DNA of 64,000 nt from Rhodopila globiformis (GTDB taxonomy: Bacteria; Pseudomonadota; Alphaproteobacteria; Acetobacterales; Acetobacteraceae), in contig NZ_NHRY01000277.1 of assembly GCF_002937115.1 (NCBI RefSeq), positions 1 through 64,000 of the forward strand, read 5' to 3'. The translations under genes and the position numbers were made by a program. A model generated the notes under the pieces. That model made no database searches. It saw nothing but the letters and a program-made list of their open reading frames with translations, and was not told the origin of the DNA. Of this stretch, positions 57,226 through 64,000 are shown piece by piece; the stretch's first letter is position 1, and each line of letters opens with the position of its first letter.

Positions 57226-58277
57226 GCACACCCATCGCGATAACCCGGACCCGCCATGCCAACTCCCCGGTCGTCTGGGTCAGCTTCACGCTGGCGGCTC
57301 TGGCCGCCTGGATCGGCGCCTGGATGCTGTTGGTGCCGTTCACCGGCCGCGTCATGTCCATCCTGCCGGTTGTACCCGGCAGCCGCCTGGGCGAGGCTGC
57401 CGCGTTCTTCGCCTACGAAGTCCCGAAGGTGCTCCTGCTGCTGACGCTGATCGTCTTCGGCATGGGCATCGTGCGCAGCTTCTTCTCGGTCGAGCGGACG
57501 CGGGCGCTGCTGGCGGGCAAGCGGGAAGGCGCGGGCAATGTCGCCGCGGCTTCGCTCGGCATCGTCACCCCGTTCTGCTCATGCTCGGCGGTGCCGCTGT
57601 TCATCGGCTTCGTCTCCGCGGGCGTGCCGCTTGGCGTGACGTTCAGCTTCCTGATTGCCGCCCCGATGGTGAACGAGGTCGCGCTCGGCCTGCTGTTCGG
57701 CCTGGTGGGCTGGCAGGTGGCGGTGACCTACCTCGTGTTCGGCCTGGGCGTGGCGATCATCTGCGGCTGGGTCATCGGTCGCCTGCATCTGGAAGGCTGG
57801 CTTGAGGACTGGGTCCGCAACGTGCGCGCCGGCACGGTGCCGATACCACTCACCCGGATCACCGTGGTTGACCGCATCCGGGCGGGTGTGGACGCGCTGC
57901 GTGACATCGTCGGCAGGGTCTGGATCTGGGTCATCGTTGGCGTCGCCTCGGGTGCCGCCATCCATGGCTATGTCCCCACCGAGCTGCTCGGCTCCATCAT
58001 GAGCAAGGGAAACTGGTGGTCCGTGCCCGCTGTGGTGCTGCTTGGCATCCCGATGTACTCAAACGCCGCCGGGATGATTCCCGTGGTCGAGGCGCTGCTC
58101 GGCAAGGGCGCCGCGCTCGGCACCGTGCTGGCCTTCATGATGGCGGTCACCGCGCTGTCGTTCCCCGAGTGGATCATTCTGCGGAAAGTCATGACCGTCC
58201 GTCTGATCGCCGTGTTCGCCGGGGTGGTCACCTGCGGGATTCTCGCTGTCGGCTTCCTGTTCAACGCATTGTTCTGA
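57222..58277 (+). CDS. arsP: ArsP-like (SO_0444/DUF318) permease
   Basis: 351 residues with eight to ten membrane helices. The hallmark TPFCSCSAVPLFIGFVSAGV carries the conserved Cys pair used by ArsP to export trivalent organoarsenicals. Family blocks FSFLIAAPMVNEVALGLLFG and VLLGIPMYSNAAGMIPVVEA follow. It sits between ArsR and a small thioredoxin-like protein, the common arrangement of this permease. Methylarsenite export is inferred; other thiophilic substrates are possible. Confidence 0.9.
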   Translation: MSTPIAITRTRHANSPVVWVSFTLAALAAWIGAWMLLVPFTGRVMSILPVVPGSRLGEAAAFFAYEVPKVLLLLTLIVFGMGIVRSFFSVERTRALLAGKREGAGNVAAASLGIVTPFCSCSAVPLFIGFVSAGVPLGVTFSFLIAAPMVNEVALGLLFGLVGWQVAVTYLVFGLGVAIICGWVIGRLHLEGWLEDWVRNVRAGTVPIPLTRITVVDRIRAGVDALRDIVGRVWIWVIVGVASGAAIHGYVPTELLGSIMSKGNWWSVPAVVLLGIPMYSNAAGMIPVVEALLGKGAALGTVLAFMMAVTALSFPEWIILRKVMTVRLIAVFAGVVTCGILAVGFLFNALF

Positions 58278-58292
58278 CGAAGGAGTTCTCCC

Positions 58293-58529
58293 ATGAAAGA
58301 CGTGAAGGTTCTGGGTTCGGGTTGTAAGCGCTGTGTGGCCACGGCCGAGATGATCGAATCGGAAGCCGCCAGGCTCGGCCTTGCTGTCCACGTCGAGAAG
58401 GTGACCGACTATGCGGCCATTGCAGGCTACGGCATCGCCTCGACACCGGGCATCGTCATCGACGGCAAGGTCGTGCACGCGGGCGGGCTGCCCAAAGCTG
58501 GCGACGTCGCGCGCTGGCTGTCGGCCTGA
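58293..58529 (+). CDS. Small thioredoxin-fold redox protein (CxxC, CKRC)
   Basis: 78 residues: KVLGSGCKRCVATAEMIESE with a CKRC active site at about 11-14, the cis-Pro segment GIASTPGIVIDGKVVHAG and a C-terminal helix. It matches the redox-active disulfide protein 2 family (TIGR00412-type) that accompanies ArsP-like permeases. It may reduce or deliver the thiol-bound metalloid to the pump. It is 15 bp downstream of the permease gene, with GAAGGAG before the ATG. Confidence 0.9.
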   Translation: MKDVKVLGSGCKRCVATAEMIESEAARLGLAVHVEKVTDYAAIAGYGIASTPGIVIDGKVVHAGGLPKAGDVARWLSA

Positions 58530-58584
58530 ACGCCTGCAGGTCCGAGAGGACGCGGGCCGGACCACAGGCGGCATTGCGCCGACA

Positions 58585-58685
58585 GAGCAATATCGGCCTG
58601 ACCGGAAATCGCGAAGCGCTTTCAGGCCGATGAAATTGCTCGGGAAATATGGGCTGGAGCGTGGCCAGTCGGGCTGAACACGCTC
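58585..58685. repeat. Double-hairpin dispersed repeat, copy 2
   Basis: Inverse-orientation copy of 127-228; GAGCAATATCGGCCTGACC at its left end corresponds to the right end of copy 1. Its main hairpin spans about 58585-58641. It lies between the arsR-type operon and the second efflux operon. Confidence 0.8.
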
Positions 58686-58811
58686 TGGCGTCCGCATCGA
58701 GCGTACTTGCGCCAGATCAAGGCCATCCCGGGGTTGGCGGCCGAAGATGACGCTCGTCGCGCCGGTGTTGTGCCCACTCCCATCGAGCAGCTCATTGAAA
58801 GGCTGGTTTTG

Positions 58812-59930
58812 ATGTCTGGTCAATCGGCACTGCCAAGGGAATCGCCTCTTCCTGGTGTGATCGCGCCTGCCCCTGTGGTGCGCGGCCGGCGGCGGCTGCG
58901 GCCGATCCTGGCGGTGGTGGTGGTCATGCTGCTCGGTGGCGCGGGCGTTGCCTGGTGGCTGACACAGCCGCCGGCCGTCACGGCCTTTGTGCATGTATAT
59001 GGCACGATCGACGTTCGCCAGTCGCAGCTTGCCTTCAACAACAACGACCGCATCGCCCGCATCCTGGTGCAGGAGGGCGACGGCGTGAAGCGCGGACAGT
59101 TGCTCGCCGAACTGGATACGACGCGCCTGCAGGCCAACGCCGACAAGGCCGCGGCCGACGTGGAGGCGGCGCGCTACACCCTCACCCGCCTGCGCAACGG
59201 CAGCCGCCCCGAGGAGATCGTCCAGGCCCGCGCCGCGCTCGCCGCCGCCCGGGCGACCGAGGCGAATGACCGGCTCACCTACACCCGCTATGCCAAGCTG
59301 GCCCGCGCCAACGCCGAGTCACAACTCAATCGCGACACGGCCGAACAAGCTTTGAAGGTCGCCACCGCCAACCGCGAGTCCGCCGGGCAGGCGCTGGCGT
59401 TGGCGCTGGAGGGGCCACGCTGGGAAGACATCAAGGTCGCCGAAGCCCAGCTTCAAGCCGCCGAGGCCGCGCTGGCCTTCGCCCGCCGGCAGCTTGCCGA
59501 TGCGCAGCTCGATGCGCCCGCCGACGGCGTCATCGAGGACCGCATCCTGGAACCGGGCGACATGGCCAGCCCTGACCGGCCGGTGCTGACGCTCGATCTG
59601 ACGAACCCGATCTATGCCCGCGTCTATCTGCCGGAACGGGAACTGGGCCAAGTGCGGCCCGGCATGCGCGCCTACCTGGAAACCGACGCCTTCCCCGGCG
59701 AGCGGTTCCCGGCCTGGATCGGCTTCATCTCGAGCACCGCCGAGTTCACCCCCAAGACGGTCGAGACGACCGAGGTGCGCGCCGAACTGGTCTATCGAAT
59801 GCACGTCTATGCCTGCAATCCGGACGGGCGGCTGCGGCTGGGGGCGCCGGTGACGGTGGTGATCCCGCGCAAGGGCAATACCCCGGGGGACAATGCCCCC
59901 GCGGCACGCGGGGCGCAGCCCTGTGGCTGA
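58812..59930 (+). CDS. HlyD/YbhG-type membrane-fusion protein
   Basis: 372 residues from ATG 58812. The N-terminal transmembrane helix (PILAVVVVMLLGGAGVAWWL) is followed by VYGTIDVRQSQLAFNNNDRI and the lipoyl half-motif. A long coiled-coil hairpin (about 90-215) precedes the second lipoyl half LDAPADGVIEDRILEPGDM. The beta-barrel block AEFTPKTVETTEVRAELVYR is shared almost exactly with the frameshifted paralogue at 54.7 kb. As the periplasmic adaptor it links the ABC-2 exporter to an outer-membrane channel. It overlaps the next gene. Confidence 0.93.
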   Translation: MSGQSALPRESPLPGVIAPAPVVRGRRRLRPILAVVVVMLLGGAGVAWWLTQPPAVTAFVHVYGTIDVRQSQLAFNNNDRIARILVQEGDGVKRGQLLAELDTTRLQANADKAAADVEAARYTLTRLRNGSRPEEIVQARAALAAARATEANDRLTYTRYAKLARANAESQLNRDTAEQALKVATANRESAGQALALALEGPRWEDIKVAEAQLQAAEAALAFARRQLADAQLDAPADGVIEDRILEPGDMASPDRPVLTLDLTNPIYARVYLPERELGQVRPGMRAYLETDAFPGERFPAWIGFISSTAEFTPKTVETTEVRAELVYRMHVYACNPDGRLRLGAPVTVVIPRKGNTPGDNAPAARGAQPCG

Positions 59931-61665
59931 GCCCGGCCATCCTCCGGCCCTGCGCTTCGCCGCGGTCGGCAAGCGGTTCGGCAGCGGTGCGCGGCAGGTG
60001 GCGGCGCTCAGCGACCTGACGCTGTCCATCCCGGCGGGCCGCATCACCGGCCTGCTTGGTCCTGACGCAGCGGGCAAGACCACGCTGCTGCGGCTGGCCG
60101 CTGGGCTGCTGCGGCCGGATGCCGGACGGCTCGACGTGCTGGGGCTGGATGCTGCCCGGGACGCCGCGCGCATCCAGGCCCGCATCGGCTACATGCCGCA
60201 ACGCTTTGGCCTGTATGAGGATCTCTCGGTCCAGGAGAACCTGGATCTGTATGCCCAGCTTCAGGGACTCACACCGGCGGAGCGTCCCGCCCGCTATGCC
60301 GAGCTGCTGCGGCTGACGGCGCTCGGCCCGTTCGGCCACCGCCGCGCCGGCGCGCTGTCGGGCGGCATGAAGCAGAAGCTCGGCCTTGCCTGCACCCTGC
60401 TGCGGGTGCCGGAACTGCTGCTGCTCGACGAGCCGACGGTGGGCGTAGACCCGATCTCGCGGCGCGAGCTGTGGGCCATCATCGCCAATCTGCGCACCCG
60501 GGGCGTCACGGTGCTGGTCTCCACCTCCTACCTCGACGAGGCGGAACGCTGCGACCAGGTGGTACTGATGGATGCCGGGCGCCTGCTTGTCCAGGGACAG
60601 CCGCACCAGCTTGCCGCCGACCTGCAAGGGCGCTGCTTCGCGGTGCGCCACGTCACGCTCGACCGCCGCGTGTTGCAGCAGCGCCTGCTGACCGCGCCCG
60701 GCGTTACCGATGTGCGGCTGGAGGGAACAGGGGTGCGGGCGCTGCTCGCCGCGGCCGCCGTCCCGCCGCCGCTGGAGGGGAGCACGTGGCAACCGGCCAC
60801 GCCGGAGTTCGCCGACGTGTTCGTGGACCGTTTGCAGGCGCGCCAGGCGCGCCGGGTAGCACTCCAGGTCGCGCAGGCCGCGGCAACAGATAAGACAGAT
60901 AAGGATGTCGTGCTGCATGTGGCCAGGCTGAACCGCTTCTTCGACCAGTTCCACGCGGTCAACGACGTGAGCTTCGACGTGGTGCGCGGCGAGGTGTTCG
61001 GCCTGCTGGGGGCCAACGGCGCGGGCAAGACCACGACGTTCCGCATGCTGTGCGGCCTGCTGCCTGCTTCCTCCGGCGAATTGCGCGTCGTGGGGCAGGA
61101 CCTGCGCACGGCGCCCGCCGAGGCGCGCCGACAGATCGGCTATGTGGCGCAGAAATTCGCGCTGTATGGCAATCTCAGCGTGGCGCAGAACCTGGCGTTC
61201 TTCGCCGCCGCCTACGGGCTGCGTAAGGCGCGGCTGCGCGCGCGGCTCGACTGGGCGCTGGCGGAGTTCGAGCTCGGCCCGTACCTCGACAGGAATGCCG
61301 GGGACATTCCTCTCGGCTACAAGCAACGTCTCGCGCTCGCCTGCGCGCTGCTGCACGAGCCGCCAATCCTGTTCCTGGATGAACCGACATCGGGCGTGGA
61401 TCCGCTGGCCCGCTCGGAGTTCTGGCAGCGCATCAACCAGTATGCCGCTGCCGGAACCACGGTACTGATCACCACGCACTTCATGGACGAGGCCGAGTAT
61501 TGCGACCGGCTGGTGCTGATGTCGCAGGGCAGCGTTCTGGCCTCCGGCACGCCCGCCGACATCCGCGCCCGCGCGGCCAGTCCGGATGTGCCGAATCCCA
61601 CCATGGAGGACGCCTTCATCAGCCTGATCGCGGCGCATGAAGCCAACCTCCGGCGGGCGGCATGA
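59893..61665 (+). CDS. Tandem-NBD ABC transporter ATPase (YbhF-like)
   Basis: 590 residues if ATG 59893 (GGGGGACA upstream) is used, overlapping the adaptor end by 38 bp; GTG 59923 is the alternative. There are two nucleotide-binding domains: GPDAAGKTT, LSGGMKQKLG and LLLLDEPTVGVDP in the first; GANGAGKTT, IPLGYKQRLA (degenerate signature) and LFLDEPTSGVDP in the second, with THFMDEAEYCDR. It is closely related to the orphan at 54.8 kb. It energises export with the two permeases that follow. Confidence 0.93.
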   Translation: MPPRHAGRSPVAEPGHPPALRFAAVGKRFGSGARQVAALSDLTLSIPAGRITGLLGPDAAGKTTLLRLAAGLLRPDAGRLDVLGLDAARDAARIQARIGYMPQRFGLYEDLSVQENLDLYAQLQGLTPAERPARYAELLRLTALGPFGHRRAGALSGGMKQKLGLACTLLRVPELLLLDEPTVGVDPISRRELWAIIANLRTRGVTVLVSTSYLDEAERCDQVVLMDAGRLLVQGQPHQLAADLQGRCFAVRHVTLDRRVLQQRLLTAPGVTDVRLEGTGVRALLAAAAVPPPLEGSTWQPATPEFADVFVDRLQARQARRVALQVAQAAATDKTDKDVVLHVARLNRFFDQFHAVNDVSFDVVRGEVFGLLGANGAGKTTTFRMLCGLLPASSGELRVVGQDLRTAPAEARRQIGYVAQKFALYGNLSVAQNLAFFAAAYGLRKARLRARLDWALAEFELGPYLDRNAGDIPLGYKQRLALACALLHEPPILFLDEPTSGVDPLARSEFWQRINQYAAAGTTVLITTHFMDEAEYCDRLVLMSQGSVLASGTPADIRARAASPDVPNPTMEDAFISLIAAHEANLRRAA

Positions 61666-62777
61666 ACCTGGGGCGGCTGCGCGGGCTGATCTGGAAGGAA
61701 TCGGTGCAGATCCTGCGCGATCCATCGGCGCTGGCGATCGCCTTCGTGCTGCCGCTGTTCTTGCTGCTGCTGTTCGGCTACGGCGTCTCGCTGAACGCCG
61801 AGCACGTGCCGATCGGCGTGGTGGCCGAGCACCCGAACCCGCAGACCGAGACGTTCGTCGGCACGCTCCGGCACTCGCGCTACTTCGATGTCCATGAACT
61901 GCCCAGCCTCGCCGCCGCGGGGGCGGCCATGGCGCAGCACGAGATCAGGGGCTTCGTCTGGATGCGCAGCGACTTCGCCCGCCAGACGCTCGGGCCGGGG
62001 CCGGGGACCATCGGCGTGGCGCTCAACGGCGTCGATGCCAACACGGCCCGGCTGGTGCAGGGCTACCTGACGCAATCCTGGCAGATCTGGCTTGCGCAGC
62101 AACAGCAGGAGCAGGGTGCGGCCCCGGCCCTGCCGGTGGCCGCGCAGACGCGCATCTGGTTCAATCCGGCGCTGCGTAGCCGGGACTACCTGGTGCCCGG
62201 CCTGATCGCCGTCATCATGACGCTGATTGGTGCGCTGCTGACCGCGCTGGTTGTCGCGCGCGAGTGGGAGCGCGGGACGATGGAAGCCCTGATGGCCTCG
62301 CCGGTCACCATGGCGGAGATCCTTGTCGGCAAGCTGTTGCCGTATTTCGTGCTGGGCATGGGCGGCATGGCGCTGTCCGTGGGCCTCGCGGTGACGCTGT
62401 TCGCCGTGCCGCTGCGGGGCAGCCTGCTTGTGCTGGCCGGTGCCTCGGCGTTGTTCCTGCTGGTGGCGCTGGGCATGGGCTTGCTGATTTCCTCGCTGGC
62501 GCGCAACCAGTTCGTCGCTGGCCAGATCTCGATCGTCGTCACCTTCCTGCCAGCTTTCATTCTCTCCGGCTTCATTTTCGACATCCGCTCGATGCCGACG
62601 GTGATCCAGGGGATCACGCATATCCTGCCAGCGCGGTACTTCGTCTCGATCCTCCAGACGGTGTTCCTGGCGGGCGATGTCTGGGCGGTGATCCTGCCCG
62701 ATGCCGGGGCGCTGGCGATGATGGCGGTGTTCTTTCTCGGCGTTACCCTGCTGCGCTCACGCAAGAGGCTGGACTGA
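61662..62777 (+). CDS. ABC-2 type permease (YbhS/YbhR-like)
   Basis: 371 residues. One N-terminal helix (LAIAFVLPLFLLLLFGYGVS) is followed by a large periplasmic domain (about 50-180) and five C-terminal helices with VAREWERGTMEALMASPVTM, the ABC-2 signature EERGTxExLxxxP. FILSGFIFDIRSMPTVIQ and the ARYFVSILQ block follow. Start overlaps the ATPase stop by 4 bp. Substrates of such systems include drugs and cations; the one here is unknown. Confidence 0.92.
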   Translation: MNLGRLRGLIWKESVQILRDPSALAIAFVLPLFLLLLFGYGVSLNAEHVPIGVVAEHPNPQTETFVGTLRHSRYFDVHELPSLAAAGAAMAQHEIRGFVWMRSDFARQTLGPGPGTIGVALNGVDANTARLVQGYLTQSWQIWLAQQQQEQGAAPALPVAAQTRIWFNPALRSRDYLVPGLIAVIMTLIGALLTALVVAREWERGTMEALMASPVTMAEILVGKLLPYFVLGMGGMALSVGLAVTLFAVPLRGSLLVLAGASALFLLVALGMGLLISSLARNQFVAGQISIVVTFLPAFILSGFIFDIRSMPTVIQGITHILPARYFVSILQTVFLAGDVWAVILPDAGALAMMAVFFLGVTLLRSRKRLD

Positions 62778-62778
62778 C

Positions 62779-63885
62779 ATGGCGCGCCTGCTGGCCCTGA
62801 TCCGCAAGGAGTTCCTCGCCCTGTTGCGCGACAAGGCGAGCCGGATGGTGCTCATCGGCCCGCCGCTGATCCAGCTTCTGGTGTTCAGCTACGCGGCGAC
62901 GTTCGATCTGAACAACATCCCGTTCGTGGTCATCAATGAGGATCCCGGCCTCGCCGGGCGCGAGATGGTGGCGCGCTTCGAAGGCTCGCCGAGCTTCCGC
63001 CAGGTCGCGGCGCTGCCGTCCACGGCGGGCATGGCGGACCTGATCGACCACCGCGCGGCGCTGCTGGCCATCCATGTGGGCCGTGACTTCAGCCGCGACC
63101 TGATGATCGGCCGCCCGGCGCCGTTGCAGATCGTGATCGACGGGCGCAACTCCAATACCGCCGCGATCGCGCTGAGCTACGCGAGCGAAATCGTGCTCGG
63201 CTTCGATGCCGACTGGGCCGCGGCGCACGGCGGCAGGGCCGCTCCGGCGACATTGGAGGTACGGGCGTGGTACAACCCCAACCTGCTGTCGCGCTGGTTC
63301 GTCGTGCCCGGCATCGTCGGCCTGCTGACGTTCGTGGTGACGATGCTGGTGAGCGGCCTGTCGGTCGTGCGCGAGCGCGAGGCGGGCACCTTCGACCAGC
63401 TTCTGGTGACGCCCTACCGGCCCTGGGAGATCCTGCTCGGCAAGGCCGCGCCTGGGTTGCTGATTGGCGCCGCCGAGGCATCGGTGATCGTGGTGGTGGC
63501 AGTGACCTGGTTCGGCGTGCCGCTGATCGGCAGTGTTGTTGCCCTTGCCCTCGGCCTTGCGCTGTTCCTGGTTTCGGCGATCGGGATCGGGCTGATGATT
63601 TCCTCGCTCGCCGCCACGCAGCAGCAGGGGTTGCTCGGGGCTTTCCTGTTCCTGGTGCCGGCGATCATTCTCTCCGGTTTCGCCACGCCGATTGAGAACA
63701 TGCCGCGGCTGGTGCAGTACGTGACCTATCTCAACCCGATGCGCTACCTGATGGTGATCCTGCGGGGTACGTTCCTGGAAGGGGACGGCTTCGTCGCGCT
63801 GCTGGGGCAGTACTGGCCGCTCGCCTTGCTCGGTGCTGCCAGCATGACCGCGGCGACCGCCCTCGCGCGGCGGCGGATGGGGTGA
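62779..63885 (+). CDS. ABC-2 type permease, second subunit
   Basis: 368 residues, same topology as the first permease: N-terminal helix in LIRKEFLALLRDKASRMVLI, then a periplasmic domain and C-terminal helices. The signature is VVREREAGTFDQLLVTPYRP, and LSGFATPIENMPRLVQYVTY and MRYLMVILRGTF complete the pattern. It starts 1 bp after the first permease stop and closes the operon; the two permeases probably form a heterodimer. The remaining 115 bp of the window hold no gene. Confidence 0.92.
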   Translation: MARLLALIRKEFLALLRDKASRMVLIGPPLIQLLVFSYAATFDLNNIPFVVINEDPGLAGREMVARFEGSPSFRQVAALPSTAGMADLIDHRAALLAIHVGRDFSRDLMIGRPAPLQIVIDGRNSNTAAIALSYASEIVLGFDADWAAAHGGRAAPATLEVRAWYNPNLLSRWFVVPGIVGLLTFVVTMLVSGLSVVREREAGTFDQLLVTPYRPWEILLGKAAPGLLIGAAEASVIVVVAVTWFGVPLIGSVVALALGLALFLVSAIGIGLMISSLAATQQQGLLGAFLFLVPAIILSGFATPIENMPRLVQYVTYLNPMRYLMVILRGTFLEGDGFVALLGQYWPLALLGAASMTAATALARRRMG

Positions 63886-64000
63886 GCGGCCGGAGATCCC
63901 GGCACCAGCCATATTGCCGGGCCCGGGAACGGTGCGCCAGCGGCGAGGTGGAGCGCGCTGGGGCTACCTGCGGCCACGTCCGGCCGCCACTATCCGTGAA

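Overview
The window is GC-rich, densely coded chromosomal DNA from an alphaproteobacterium, most likely of the Rhodospirillales/Acetobacteraceae type. This is inferred from gene style and neighbourhoods (miaA next to ilvB and divergent from serB, hflK-hflC-htrA, dapB-metK-trmB) and from base composition. No rRNA is present. The only RNA gene I can support is a tRNA-Ala(GGC). The sequence starts inside the tail of an IS630-type transposase and ends just after an ABC permease.

Layout. 1-1.3 kb: transposase tail, a double-hairpin repeat and corA. 1.3-8.4 kb: a long minus-strand run made of a small membrane protein, a ribbon-helix-helix-like protein, miaA, ilvB, ilvN, a two-gene ATPase/TOPRIM-like cassette and ilvC. 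The cassette sits inside the branched-chain amino-acid operon and is the best candidate for an undescribed (possibly defence) system here. 8.5-16.3 kb: housekeeping genes serB, tam, htrA, hflC, hflK, apbC/mrp and a DUF29 gene. 16.5-29.7 kb: an exopolysaccharide locus on the minus strand. It holds an initiating sugar-phosphate transferase, a BY-kinase-like protein with a degenerate P-loop, a GINT1-like protein, two GT4 enzymes, a GT26 enzyme, an O-antigen-ligase/polymerase-like protein, a Wzz/GumC protein and an ExeA-like ATPase. Most junctions are ATGA overlaps. The locus also carries debris: an epimerase stump, a frameshifted unknown ORF, and a GxxExxY pseudogene carrying a 73-bp patch related to the epimerase stump.

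30-37 kb is a redox island: epoxide hydrolase, putidaredoxin-type ferredoxin and its reductase, a 66-residue orphan protein, a Rieske-AIF-like oxidoreductase, and a Tat-exported F420-type luciferase-like enzyme followed by a proline-rich peptide. 37-47 kb holds repeats, a double-glycine-leader peptide, a lipoprotein, ftsK, tkt, a RelB/YafQ pair with a frameshifted toxin, an LLM oxidoreductase and selO. 47-53.7 kb holds a PEP-CTERM protein, the tRNA, a repeat-rich desert, trmB, metK, dapB and a DUF3800 gene.

53.8-63.9 kb carries two paralogous YbhGFSR-like efflux systems. The first is decayed: its HlyD gene is frameshifted and its permeases are missing. The second is complete. An arsR-arsP-thioredoxin module lies between them. 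Intergenic spaces throughout carry several families of palindromic dispersed repeats, some nested. All family assignments come from reading motifs by eye; no database search was run.
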